A DNA stretch of 64,000 nucleotides, from the NCBI RefSeq assembly GCF_029395495.1, contig NZ_CP113918.1, positions 372,001-436,000 on the forward strand, written 5' to 3'. Source of the stretch: Bifidobacterium sp. ESL0769. Its GTDB lineage: Bacteria > Actinomycetota > Actinomycetes > Actinomycetales > Bifidobacteriaceae. The position numbers were made by a program, and so were the translations under genes. Below are positions 17,317-26,815 of this stretch, piece by piece (position 1 is the first letter of the stretch; every line of letters starts with the position of its first letter). The notes beneath the pieces were generated by a model, which had not been told where the DNA came from, did no database searches, and worked only from the letters and a program-made list of their open reading frames with translations.

Positions 17317-19437
17317 TTATTCCGATTCGGTTTCAGCAACCGTGAAGATATAGGCCGGGCGCTCGTTGGGGTCGAGGGTGACCTTGTTGTTGCTGGACCA
17401 TGTGAAGGTGCCGCCGCCAAGCTCGTCGTGGACGTCGAAGGTGTGGTCGCGGGGCAGACCGAGCAACGCCGGGTCGAAGTTCACTTCCGAGGTGTGGGCG
17501 GCTTTGCAATCAAGATTGACCACGACGATGAGGGTATCGTTCGTGCCGGATTCATTGAGATTGGCTGGGATGTACCGGGCGAAGGCGACAACATTCGGGT
17601 CGCTGGTCCACAACATCACTAAATCGTGATAACTGCGGCAGGCGGGGTGAGCTCGGCGGATGCGGTTGAGATCGGTCAAAAGTGCAGCGATGCCATATTC
17701 TTCGGCATCGTTCCAATCGCGCACCTTGATTTCGTATTTCTCGTTGTCGGCCTGTTCCTCATGATCTTCTTGCTGACGGTTCTCCACCAGCTCGTAGCCG
17801 TTGTAGATGCCCCAAGAAGGCGAGCCCATGGCCGCCAGCACTGCGCGAACCTTGTGGCCAACCGGCCCGTTGTCGCGCAGATAGTCGGTCAGGATATCGG
17901 GCGTGGTGGGCCAGAACGTATTGTGCTGGTAGTAGGCCTCATCGCTGTTGGTGGTCTGCAGGTATTCGGCCACTTCGTCCTTGGTGTTGCGCCAAGGGAA
18001 GTAGCTGTGCGACTGGGTGAAGCCGGCGAGGCTCAGCGCGCGCATGATGGCTGGGCGGGTGAAGGCTTCGGCTAGGAAGAGGATTTCGGGATGTTTACGT
18101 TGCACAGCCTCAATGATGTCCTGCCAGAAACGCACCGGCTTGGTATGCGGGTTATCGATACGGAAAATCGTGACGCCGGCGGAAATCCAGAGGTCCATGA
18201 TGCGCTCGGTCTCGCGTTCGATGCCGGGCATGTCGATATTGAAATCGATGGGGTAGATGTCCTGATACTTCTTCGGCGGGTTTTCGGCGAATGCGATAGA
18301 GCCGTCGGGCTTGTGGCGGAACCAGTTCGGGTGTTCTTTGACCCACGGATGGTCGGGCGAGCACTGCAACGCGAAGTCCAGTGCGATTTCCAGGCCCAGC
18401 TTGTGCGCATAGGCACAGAATGCCTTGAAATCATCCATCGTGCCAAGCAGCGGATCGACCGTATCGTGTCCGCCAAGCGACGAGCCGATGCCAAAGGGCG
18501 AGCCGGGGTCGTTTGGCCCGGCGACCAGAGCGTTATTGCGTCCCTTGCGGTTGGTGACGCCGATGGGGAAAATCGGCGGCAGATAGACCACATCGAAGCC
18601 TTCGGCCTTTGCTCGGTCGAGTCCGGACAGTGCGGTTTTGAGCGTTCCCTGGGTGATTTTGCCGGTTTGTGGATCGCGGGTGGCGCCTTCCGAACGTGGG
18701 AAGAACTGGTACCACGCGATGAAGCTCGACTCGGGACGTTCGACTTTGAAACGTTGCGGGGCGCTCGCGGTCAGTCCGTCGCGCAACGGATTTGAGCGAT
18801 GAAGGGCTGCGATTGTCGGATTATCGGCGGCGGAAAGGCGTTCCTTCAAATCCAACGATTCGTCGGCTAGTCGTTGTGAGGCTTTGCGCAAGATATTTCG
18901 CTGGGCGTCATTGAGTTTGGAATCTTGGTTTTCCGCCCAACGAGTAAGTAGCTGAGAGCCTGAAATCAAAGCGTTTTCGGCATCATCATTGACGTCGACC
19001 TTGATTCGTGTATCGGCCAGCCACGAGGCATACGTGTCCTCCCAGCCTTCCAGCGTGACCGTCCATTCGCCGAGTTGTCGCTGGACTTCGACGAAGCCTT
19101 TTTCCCAAGGCTTGATATCGCTGGGCTGCCCGGCGCTAAGGTCGGCTTTCCACAGGTCAAGGCCGGGATTGATGCACTTCATGGCCACGCACTGCCTGAC
19201 CTCTCCCTGCGGATCTCTCAAGATCGCGGTGGCGCCGGTATGGCTGCGGCCCTCGATGAAAATCTGGGCGGTGACGGCGAACATCTCACCGAGTTCCACG
19301 CGTGCCGGGAATATGCCGCGTTCCTCGCACGGGGTGATCGAAAGGATGACTATTCGTCCGAATTGGCCCGGAACGCTAACCGGGAGGCTGGGCGTTGCCG
19401 GCTCGCTGAATTCGTGATTGGTTGCGTTGGCTGCCAT
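17317..19437 (-). CDS. glgE: Alpha-1,4-glucan:maltose-1-phosphate maltosyltransferase
   Basis: GH13-family enzyme that transfers maltose from maltose-1-phosphate to alpha-1,4-glucan. Order in 706 residues: N-terminal domain with G-R-I-V-I-L-S-I-T-P; helical insert; TIM barrel from about W-Y-Q-F-F-P-R-S-E-G. The probable nucleophile Asp is in F-R-I-D-N-P-H-T-K-P and the acid/base Glu in F-L-A-E-A-F-T-R-P. The C-terminal beta domain ends F-T-V-A-E-T-E. The ATG at 19437 is chosen because an AAGGCGGGAAG site precedes it and the family N-terminus starts there. The open frame reaching 20022 is not supported. No other glg/tre genes lie in the window. Confidence 0.94.
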   Translation of the reverse strand: MAANATNHEFSEPATPSLPVSVPGQFGRIVILSITPCEERGIFPARVELGEMFAVTAQIFIEGRSHTGATAILRDPQGEVRQCVAMKCINPGLDLWKADLSAGQPSDIKPWEKGFVEVQRQLGEWTVTLEGWEDTYASWLADTRIKVDVNDDAENALISGSQLLTRWAENQDSKLNDAQRNILRKASQRLADESLDLKERLSAADNPTIAALHRSNPLRDGLTASAPQRFKVERPESSFIAWYQFFPRSEGATRDPQTGKITQGTLKTALSGLDRAKAEGFDVVYLPPIFPIGVTNRKGRNNALVAGPNDPGSPFGIGSSLGGHDTVDPLLGTMDDFKAFCAYAHKLGLEIALDFALQCSPDHPWVKEHPNWFRHKPDGSIAFAENPPKKYQDIYPIDFNIDMPGIERETERIMDLWISAGVTIFRIDNPHTKPVRFWQDIIEAVQRKHPEILFLAEAFTRPAIMRALSLAGFTQSHSYFPWRNTKDEVAEYLQTTNSDEAYYQHNTFWPTTPDILTDYLRDNGPVGHKVRAVLAAMGSPSWGIYNGYELVENRQQEDHEEQADNEKYEIKVRDWNDAEEYGIAALLTDLNRIRRAHPACRSYHDLVMLWTSDPNVVAFARYIPANLNESGTNDTLIVVVNLDCKAAHTSEVNFDPALLGLPRDHTFDVHDELGGGTFTWSSNNKVTLDPNERPAYIFTVAETESE

Positions 19438-19549
19438 GATCTTCCCGCCTTGTCTTTTGAAGTCATTGAATCGTTTTGTATTGTTCATTGTAAAAGGCAG
19501 GTTTGATGGCCTTCGGATTTTTTGGGCAAAATGGTAGGATTTGTGTATG

Positions 19550-19574
19550 ACTATTTTCCCGTATGGAAAATAGT
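19550..19574. promoter_or_regulatory. Perfect 10-bp inverted repeat between glgE and the envelope gene
   Basis: ACTATTTTCC (19550-19559) and GGAAAATAGT (19565-19574) are perfect complements with a 5-base loop. The site lies in the 324-base divergent region between glgE (minus) and the gene at 19762 (plus). There is no T-run on either side, so an operator is more likely than a terminator. The rest of the region (19438-19761) is AT-rich and holds no credible gene. Confidence 0.45.
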
Positions 19575-19761
19575 TAATAACCATGTGGACGGATCGGGCA
19601 AAGATGACCTGAAAACGGCGAAATGTGGATAGCGAAAATCGAGTTATCCACAACACGCCGAGACCCCTATCATTCGACCACAGTGCCTGAAATCGACACG
19701 GAAATCTGTGAAATTGTGCGACGATGGCATTATCAGTTTGCAAACAGGAAGTGAGAAGAAG

Positions 19762-20826
19762 ATGAACGACGAAGCGAAATCGGAACAGACCGCCGACGAA
19801 CGCGGGGAGAAGGATGTTCCACCTCCCGACCAAGCGGATGTTCAGGCGGATTTGCTCAGTGTCAGTGATGACGAACCGGACGGAGACGACGCTGATTTCG
19901 GTGATGGCGAGCAGCCATTTTGGAAACGTCGAACGGTATGGATTGCCGTTATTGCCGTAGTGGTTATCGTCGTGGCAGGCGTTGCCGGTGGATTGGCCTG
20001 GAGCGTTCATGCAAGGGAACAAGCGCTTTCAGACTGCAGGCAATCCGTAGTGCAGATTCGGCGGCTTGCAAAAACACCTCTTGGCAAGGATACCAGCGAG
20101 GCGCAGGAAGTGGAGAGAACGGATGTCGCCGATGCCAAGACTTGGGAAGCGCTGCAAAAGGATCAAAAGAAGCTGACCGGATTGACGAACAAGGACGTGC
20201 CTATCTGTAACGCCACTTCTCCGGGAGGCGCCCAAAACCAACAAAATAGGGCCAGCTCATCGCTGCAGGCGCTGAAGACAGTGCACACGAACGTTGAAAA
20301 GTCGGCGAAAGCAGTGTTGGCGAGCAAAGACGCAAAAACCTTGAAAGACGCACGTGACGGGTTGAGCGCGAAAGCGGGACAGGCGAAGCAGCTGTTGGAT
20401 TCATCGGCCGGCAATGTGTCTGACGACGCTACCCGTACGGCCCTTTCGCAGCAGATTGATGCTGCCAACGGGCTGGTCGGCAATGAGAAATCGAAACTTG
20501 CTGATTTGCAGCAGACCTCGCAAGCGCTCGATGACGCGGTGAACGGAGTCAATGCGAGTGTGCAGGCGAAGGCGGCGGCAGATGCACAAGCTGCAGCGCA
20601 GGCTCAGGCGGCGGCTCAAGCGGCTCAGGCTGCACAGGCGGCGCAGCAGCAGTTATCGAATGGGGGTGGTGGTTGGCAGAGCTCAAAGGTGCCCGTGCCA
20701 TCCACACTGAATTCACCGGTACGGCATCCGAATGAAGGCGCATGGCAGGCATATCAGGAATATCTTTCCCAGCATCCGCCGAAGCCTATATGTACCGATC
20801 CCAATAAGTTTTGTCCTATTGGCTAA
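19762..20826 (+). CDS. Membrane-anchored coiled-coil protein, envelope-associated
   Basis: Not recognised. From the ATG at 19762 (AGGAAGTGAGAAG site just upstream): an acidic cytoplasmic N-terminus of about 52 residues, one transmembrane helix (about 55-78: W-I-A-V-I-A-V-V-V-I-V-V-A-G-V-A-G-G), then a long Ala/Lys/Gln-rich external region with helical, probably coiled-coil, segments. This ends in an Ala-Gln run (about 270-295) and a Pro-rich tail with two Cys. It directly precedes the giant adhesin-like gene and points the same way, so a shared cell-surface role is likely (inference). No catalytic motif is seen. Confidence 0.8.
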   Translation: MNDEAKSEQTADERGEKDVPPPDQADVQADLLSVSDDEPDGDDADFGDGEQPFWKRRTVWIAVIAVVVIVVAGVAGGLAWSVHAREQALSDCRQSVVQIRRLAKTPLGKDTSEAQEVERTDVADAKTWEALQKDQKKLTGLTNKDVPICNATSPGGAQNQQNRASSSLQALKTVHTNVEKSAKAVLASKDAKTLKDARDGLSAKAGQAKQLLDSSAGNVSDDATRTALSQQIDAANGLVGNEKSKLADLQQTSQALDDAVNGVNASVQAKAAADAQAAAQAQAAAQAAQAAQAAQQQLSNGGGGWQSSKVPVPSTLNSPVRHPNEGAWQAYQEYLSQHPPKPICTDPNKFCPIG

Positions 20827-20836
20827 TGAATAAAGT

Positions 20837-20922
20837 CATGTCGCCGTCCCTGTCTCTTTCTTGGCGGATCGGAACAGGGGCGACGGCTCCAATAATTGGA
20901 AGAGGGCAAACCGTCCTCTTCC
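20837..20922 (+). promoter_or_regulatory. Two hairpins in the leader of the giant surface-protein gene
   Basis: The first is an imperfect hairpin around GTCGCC..CCCTGT and ACAGGG..GCGAC (about 20837-20884) and could terminate transcription of the preceding gene. The second is a perfect 8-bp stem, GGAAGAGG (20898-20905) with CCTCTTCC (20915-20922), ending 11 bases before the ribosome site of the next gene. Confidence 0.4.
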
Positions 20923-20943
20923 TCAATGATAGCGGAGGGCTAT

Positions 20944-23900
20944 ATGAGGATGCAAAAAAAGAAATCAAGGGTGTCTAGACTACTGGCTTGTTTGATAGCC
21001 GGTTCCATGGCTTTGGCGACGTTATTTCCCGGTACGGCCTATGCCGGTGGTGGCGGCGGCTCGGCCGGTGGTGGCGGCGAAGGAACCATGGAGGTCTCCC
21101 AGCAATGGGCTTACAGAGATAATAACGATGGCGGCTTTGGTGGGCATGCCATGTCGTCCATTACTGCAGCGTTCTCGCAGATGGGTGTGACAATGGGCAT
21201 CGGCACTGCCGTCGCTCAACAAGCGCTGGACGAGGCGAACACCAATTGCACCAACCGTTTCCACGAGGCTCATCCCGGACAAGGTGACGGTGATTGCCGT
21301 GTGGTTGCTGTGGGCACTATGACTGGGCCAAGCAAAGAGTTCAGCGGGCAGGTTCATAATCCCAAAAGCATATGGATTGATAACTGGGCTGTCCAGGTTG
21401 CCGGAGGTACCTATAGCAACGGCGGAGTCGCGTATAGTACTTCAACTCCTTTTGCAGATCAGCCTGGTACGTCGGTGGATTCTTTGGTGGATCAGTATGC
21501 TTCGGATGATGTGTCGATTGTGGTAATCATGCTCAATAGGTTCGAGCCGAAGATTCCAGAGTATGACCTGACGGTGTCGACCTCCCAGCAGGCGCCGGCT
21601 GGCTTGGTCGTAGGTGCGACGAATGCCATCCGAGACACGATCCATGCGAGCAACAATGGTTCACCGATTTTTGAGGATGTCAATGCGGATGTGACCTTGC
21701 ACTACGCTGGTCAGCCCGATGGATATGTGTCGGTCGAAGGGTCGCAGAAAACTGGTGGAATTCATAACAATGGCGATTCCTCGTCCCCGTCGTTCTCGCC
21801 CTCGGATCTGGGCATGACCCATTGGCAGGAGGGCCAGTACTGGTTCGACGTGAGTGTCGGAAAACAAGGCAAGATGAGCGCGGCCACTTCGCATATGGGT
21901 TCCGCTGATGCCTCCGAGCAATGGTATGTTTCCTCGTCCGCTCCCGCAGCACCGCGAAAGAACGTGCAGGAGGGTACCAGCGCGAACAACATGGTCAATA
22001 CGACCACGATTGAATCCGATACCGGCCGCGGCGGCTATGAGATGCATTTCAAGGATGCGATTGCGCCCCATGGCGTCAACTACAGTGTCTCCGATATGAA
22101 GGTCACCGATACTAGCGCGAATTCGGACGTGTCAGGCCAATTTACGATGAATTGGGATCGGTCTGCGAATGCCGTCACGGCTGACCGCTCACCGAGCGCC
22201 GGTGAGATGCCTCTCAACCATGTTTTCAGGTTCACATTCAAAGTGACCGTGCACGATCCGAATGTGAATATGGTGGGGGACACGGCTTCAGTGGCATGGA
22301 ATCGGAAACCTTTCGTGGATACGGCCCATTACCAGTTCCCGACCAGAAACCCGAATCCGGACAAGGCTTGGACTACGGATCCCAATGAATCTCTTGCCAC
22401 TGCCGATTCGAACCATACGAATCATGCCGGTTCGGACGGCAGAACGTTCGTGCCGGGAGACCGGGTTTCCAGCGTGGTCAACGGCACGTTGCCGAAAGAT
22501 TTGGTGGAAGATCTTTCACAATATTCGTTGACCGATGACTGGTCGGATGCGTCCCGTTACGTGAACTTCCCCAATGAAAACGCCAAAGTGTACGTGGACG
22601 GTATCGATCGAACCGTTGATTTCACCGTGACGACCAGCGGGTCGAAGACCACCGCCATCGCGCGGCCTTCCATTCTCGCCGGCAGTGCTCATCAGCCCGC
22701 CGATCGCCCGGTGAAACTCGTGCTGGACGGTACTTTCAAGCTCGAGACCACCGCCACCGATGCAATATCGATGACCAATTCGGGTGACGAAAAGTGGAAT
22801 GGGCAGACCACAGCCACCAACAGGCCGCCTGTGCTGATTCGCAGCCCGAACCCCGACAAGGCGTGGGTTAAAGATGGTCAGGAGGCGCAGTCTGCCAGTG
22901 ACCACAGCCACACCAATGCCGTGGCTGCCGACAACAAGACCTACGTGACCGGCGACGATGCGGTTGTGGTCGTCAACGGAACGTTGCCCAAGAACCTTGC
23001 CAAGGATTTGAACCAATATGCCATAGTGGATGACTGGTCACAGGCTGCACAATACGTCGACTTTCCCAATGATCGGGTTAAGGTCTACGTCGATGGCGTC
23101 GATCGCAGCGCCGACTTCGGCATCGAGACCAGCGGCCACGTCACCACTGCCACCGCCAAGCCTGCGATTCTGGTCGGCAGTGGCAAACAGGCGCGGGATC
23201 GCAGGGTAAAACTCGTTCTTACCGGAGCTATGCTCAAAGACGTCGATGCGCATACCACCGCCACCATCGTCAACAAGGGCAGCGAGCAGTGGAATAGAAA
23301 AACGGCCGCCACGAACATGCCGCAAGTGCATGTGTGGAGCCCGAATCCCGACAAAAGCTGGGTGCGGCTCAATGAATCGGGTAGATGGAACCTGGTGATT
23401 GACCCAGCCAAAAGCAACGCGACCGGCGCCGATAATCTTACCTTCCTTGACGGTGATCAGTTGGGAGCGGTGGTCAATCTTCCGGTAACCGACCCGAGTG
23501 TGCTGGAATATGGTGTCAGCAGGCTTTCACTGACCGATGACTACGCGAAAGCCGACTATCTTGTCGACCCGCAGGCGATTTCCAAGGTGCGCGTCTATAT
23601 GGCGCCTGCTGGCACGAGCAATCAGTCAAGCGTCGATGCCATCAACAATGTCGCCGGTTCTGATATCACCAAGCGGTTCAACGTTACCCGGGACGGTACG
23701 AGGATCACGGCTACGGCCAAGGCCAATTGGCTTGCCGATTTCTCTCGTCATGTCGGTGCCGTGCAAATCACCATGTTCGTTCCGTTTGTCGCCAACTATG
23801 GCAACGGCGAGGATATTGCGAAAGTACGTGAGGACTTCCACAAGAACCCCGGCGACGAACTTGCTTTCGGCACGGATCCCACTGGCACGAATCTGCTCAA

Positions 23901-26460
23901 CTCGGCTTCCATTCTCGTCAACAGGCAGGGCAAGGACACCAACTTGCCGAAGATCTACGGCTATCTGCCGCCGGTGAAAAAGGACGTGGTCAGCGAGGCG
24001 TCGCAAGGTGGTTCGCAGGATTCGGTGGATGGCAAGGTGGTCTATCCTGGCCAAAAGCTCGAATACGATTTGGACACCCAGCCGCATCTGCCTTCTCTGG
24101 CTTACGTCGTGAAGACCATCGTATTCACCGACCGATACGACCGCTACCTGAAGCCAGACAAGCAGACACTTGAGCTCATGGATCTCAACAGCGGGCGTAT
24201 GGTTCCCAAATCGAAATACGTGACCAGGTGGGACGATGCGGCGCATGAGGTGGTCGTATCCATCACCGATATGGTGCTCATTTCGCAGTGGCAGGCCGGG
24301 GGGACGCCGCGTTTGCAGCTGCGGTTCGAGGGCACGGTTTCGGCCGATGCTCCCACGGACCACAGGGTCGGCAACCAGTGGATGCTCACTTTGAACAACT
24401 CGGTGACACCAAGCAATGAGGTATTCAATATTCCGCCTACGCTGAACCCCGCCAAACATGATTTTCAGAGTTCGAAGCAGGGCGACCCCGCCGTTTCCAT
24501 TGATGGAAAGACGCTGCTTTTAGGCGATACCGGCAACTACGTCATCGACCTGGACGCCACACAGACCGGTCAGGCCTACAAGGTATGGAAGCTCGGCGTT
24601 GTCGACGATTTCGACGAGGAATATCTCAAGGTCGACCCCACCGGCATCACGGTGATCGGCGACGACGGACGCGACTACACCGCGAAATTCAATATTCAAG
24701 TGCTCGATGGCGTGCTCTACGTCTTCGCGAAACGGGTCGATACGTTCGTGGCGGCTTCCGGCGAAACCATCAACGGTGACCCGCAGCCCACCGATCTCAA
24801 GGCCTATGCGACTTCGGATAGCCATGACCCGCTTGCTGATCCGGCGATTGACCAGACGCTTCTGGGTCAGTGCTATCACATCACGTTGCCGTACGTTGTG
24901 CAGAAGGTCACGGATGGCTATGTGGTGAAGAACAAGGTCACGCAGGTCGAGAACAATGTGCGCAAGAAGAGCAACCAGGTCTCTAACCCGCTCAAGCTCA
25001 TCAATCCGGCAAAGGATGTGGTTGTGACGGTGGGCGGAGAATCGGTCAACGGTTCGAGTATCTACAAAGGCGGTGCCTTCCTTTATCGCCTCGACAGTTC
25101 CGTGCTGCCGGCCAATCGAGCCTATACTTCCGTCGAAAAATGGAGTATCGTCGACAAGCTTGATCCGGATTACGACGAATACACCGGCCAATGGGCGGTC
25201 TATGCCACGCGGGATCTGCATGCCGGCGATGGCAGCGTGCTTGCGGGGAAAGGCCATAGGATTGCAGGCAACGAATTCGACAGCTCCCGGCTTGGCGGCG
25301 ACATGTTCACTTTGCAGGCGGCGGGCGATGGCACGTTGAGCGTCATTGCCACGCCGGCCTACCGCGCTCTGGTCTCTGCGGATTTTGCGCACGAGCAAGG
25401 GTGGTGCGCTTACCTGCAAGTGCGTAGGCTCAAGGCTACCGATCGCCACGAGAACAAGTTCAGTGAGACCATGAACGACAAGGTCAACGAATCGAACGTC
25501 GTGTGGACACGCACGCCGGAGCTCACTCCGAGCCTGCATATCGAAAAGTGGGACAAGTCCAGCGGCTGGTCGACAGGCGACCGCGACGAGCCCGATGACT
25601 CGTTGCTGATGACGATGGGCGACGCCGATATCGTCTTCACCGTCACCAACACCAGCAAGAGCGAGAACGGCCACGGTGCGGTATTCCGGGCCAAGGACCT
25701 GGAAATCACCGACACCACCATTTCCGGGGACGGGGCGATTGCGAGTCTCAAATATCCCCGAAACTGGTCGTCTTTGGTGCTGCGGCCCGGTGACCATGTC
25801 GATGTCATCGGCACGTTGAAGGATGTCTCGTTCAAGCATCGGGACCGTGCAAAAGTCACGGGCGTACCGCTGGAGGAATTGCCTGCAGTGGACCGTAACC
25901 CATGGGGCGAGGATTCCGGCAATGGCATTGCCAAGAGGGATGCCTCAGGCATTGCGGCTACGCGCGGTAGCGGTTCTGTTTCTACGGCCGCGTCTGGTTT
26001 TGACTCTGCGGTACTTGCATCTGCTACCGGATCCGCGTCTGTGTCTGCACCCTCATCTCTGACTTCTGTACCGGGTTCTGCGCTTATGCTCAGTTCCGTG
26101 GGTGGTTCAGGTTCGGGTTCTGGTTCCCGGATTTCGCTTGGAAGGCAGGGCGTCGATAAAGCCGCTTCCAGCCGGGTCATTCGACAGGATGTGCGGCTCT
26201 CGCCTGAAGAAAGTGGGTTCGTGGGCATGAAATCATTTACTCAGGGGACGGGCAAGCCAAGCGCCGAAATCGATGGCAACGTCATGAGTGTGATGCGGCC
26301 GGTGGCCTCCAATATGGATGATTGGAACGGCCGACGGGAGACTTTGGCCATCAGCGGCGCATCCATCACCTTGTTGCTACTAGTTGCAGGTGCGTTCCTC
26401 TTCGGCGCGATTCTGCTGGAAGTCTTCAAAGGCAACCGGTACTGTCCGCGGCATCGGTGA
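20944..26460 (+). CDS. Giant secreted adhesin-like surface protein
   Basis: 1838 residues, probably a cell-surface adhesin. The start at 20944 follows a GCGGAGGG ribosome site. The signal peptide is about residues 1-34 (cleavage after A-Y-A), followed by a Gly-rich stretch. The N-terminal domain (about 60-460) is not recognised. Three related units of about 165 residues each begin with P-N-P-D-K near residues 469, 634 and 799; the first two are most alike. Three more units begin near 1009, 1169 and 1354 with K-D-V and a following G-x5-Y-x-L-D. Each ends in an N...N...S-N-x-V pattern, resembling the isopeptide-forming domains of streptococcal antigen I/II-type adhesins. A Ser-rich stalk (about 1660-1740) and a C-terminal membrane helix with a short basic tail (N-R-Y-C-P-R-H-R) complete it. 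No LPXTG sorting motif is visible before that helix. Confidence 0.85.
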   Translation: MRMQKKKSRVSRLLACLIAGSMALATLFPGTAYAGGGGGSAGGGGEGTMEVSQQWAYRDNNDGGFGGHAMSSITAAFSQMGVTMGIGTAVAQQALDEANTNCTNRFHEAHPGQGDGDCRVVAVGTMTGPSKEFSGQVHNPKSIWIDNWAVQVAGGTYSNGGVAYSTSTPFADQPGTSVDSLVDQYASDDVSIVVIMLNRFEPKIPEYDLTVSTSQQAPAGLVVGATNAIRDTIHASNNGSPIFEDVNADVTLHYAGQPDGYVSVEGSQKTGGIHNNGDSSSPSFSPSDLGMTHWQEGQYWFDVSVGKQGKMSAATSHMGSADASEQWYVSSSAPAAPRKNVQEGTSANNMVNTTTIESDTGRGGYEMHFKDAIAPHGVNYSVSDMKVTDTSANSDVSGQFTMNWDRSANAVTADRSPSAGEMPLNHVFRFTFKVTVHDPNVNMVGDTASVAWNRKPFVDTAHYQFPTRNPNPDKAWTTDPNESLATADSNHTNHAGSDGRTFVPGDRVSSVVNGTLPKDLVEDLSQYSLTDDWSDASRYVNFPNENAKVYVDGIDRTVDFTVTTSGSKTTAIARPSILAGSAHQPADRPVKLVLDGTFKLETTATDAISMTNSGDEKWNGQTTATNRPPVLIRSPNPDKAWVKDGQEAQSASDHSHTNAVAADNKTYVTGDDAVVVVNGTLPKNLAKDLNQYAIVDDWSQAAQYVDFPNDRVKVYVDGVDRSADFGIETSGHVTTATAKPAILVGSGKQARDRRVKLVLTGAMLKDVDAHTTATIVNKGSEQWNRKTAATNMPQVHVWSPNPDKSWVRLNESGRWNLVIDPAKSNATGADNLTFLDGDQLGAVVNLPVTDPSVLEYGVSRLSLTDDYAKADYLVDPQAISKVRVYMAPAGTSNQSSVDAINNVAGSDITKRFNVTRDGTRITATAKANWLADFSRHVGAVQITMFVPFVANYGNGEDIAKVREDFHKNPGDELAFGTDPTGTNLLNSASILVNRQGKDTNLPKIYGYLPPVKKDVVSEASQGGSQDSVDGKVVYPGQKLEYDLDTQPHLPSLAYVVKTIVFTDRYDRYLKPDKQTLELMDLNSGRMVPKSKYVTRWDDAAHEVVVSITDMVLISQWQAGGTPRLQLRFEGTVSADAPTDHRVGNQWMLTLNNSVTPSNEVFNIPPTLNPAKHDFQSSKQGDPAVSIDGKTLLLGDTGNYVIDLDATQTGQAYKVWKLGVVDDFDEEYLKVDPTGITVIGDDGRDYTAKFNIQVLDGVLYVFAKRVDTFVAASGETINGDPQPTDLKAYATSDSHDPLADPAIDQTLLGQCYHITLPYVVQKVTDGYVVKNKVTQVENNVRKKSNQVSNPLKLINPAKDVVVTVGGESVNGSSIYKGGAFLYRLDSSVLPANRAYTSVEKWSIVDKLDPDYDEYTGQWAVYATRDLHAGDGSVLAGKGHRIAGNEFDSSRLGGDMFTLQAAGDGTLSVIATPAYRALVSADFAHEQGWCAYLQVRRLKATDRHENKFSETMNDKVNESNVVWTRTPELTPSLHIEKWDKSSGWSTGDRDEPDDSLLMTMGDADIVFTVTNTSKSENGHGAVFRAKDLEITDTTISGDGAIASLKYPRNWSSLVLRPGDHVDVIGTLKDVSFKHRDRAKVTGVPLEELPAVDRNPWGEDSGNGIAKRDASGIAATRGSGSVSTAASGFDSAVLASATGSASVSAPSSLTSVPGSALMLSSVGGSGSGSGSRISLGRQGVDKAASSRVIRQDVRLSPEESGFVGMKSFTQGTGKPSAEIDGNVMSVMRPVASNMDDWNGRRETLAISGASITLLLLVAGAFLFGAILLEVFKGNRYCPRHR

Positions 26461-26815
26461 TTGAAAGCATCGGCATCATTAGTTTCCGGGGTTTCGTATG
26501 TTTGGGAGCCCCGGGAGGCAAGGTTCGCAGGCTGAGCGAATCCAGCAACCATTCAGCTTACATTTAATAATATCTGCCGAAAATAGTTGGATTTCTTGGG
26601 TTTCGCCACAGCGCTCACCCATGATGACATTGTTCAATATGTTTATCCGGCCCAGAAAGGCAGGCAAACGGCCACCCGTTTCCCGCTTTTCGACCGAGAC
26701 GATACAGGCACTTGCGATTTGTGGGGGTGCAGGCGGCTGTATCGACGATGGATAGTCATTCGATTCGTCTGCCGATATCGGTCAGACGCGCAGAAATATG
26801 AACAGGAGCATCAAG
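26461..26815. other. 355-base spacer after the adhesin gene
   Basis: No convincing gene, terminator or RNA seen. Open frames across it lack ribosome sites and run into the next gene in other frames. It presumably contains the promoter of the following Ser/Gly-rich protein gene. Confidence 0.4.

Noticed and set aside
17317..20022. Extended 901-codon reading of glgE
   Set aside because: The first 195 codons are Phe/Arg-rich without family similarity; the ribosome site and family N-terminus point to 19437.
24520..25839. 439-codon minus-strand open frame in the adhesin gene
   Set aside because: Antisense shadow of a gene with signal peptide, repeats and anchor in frame.
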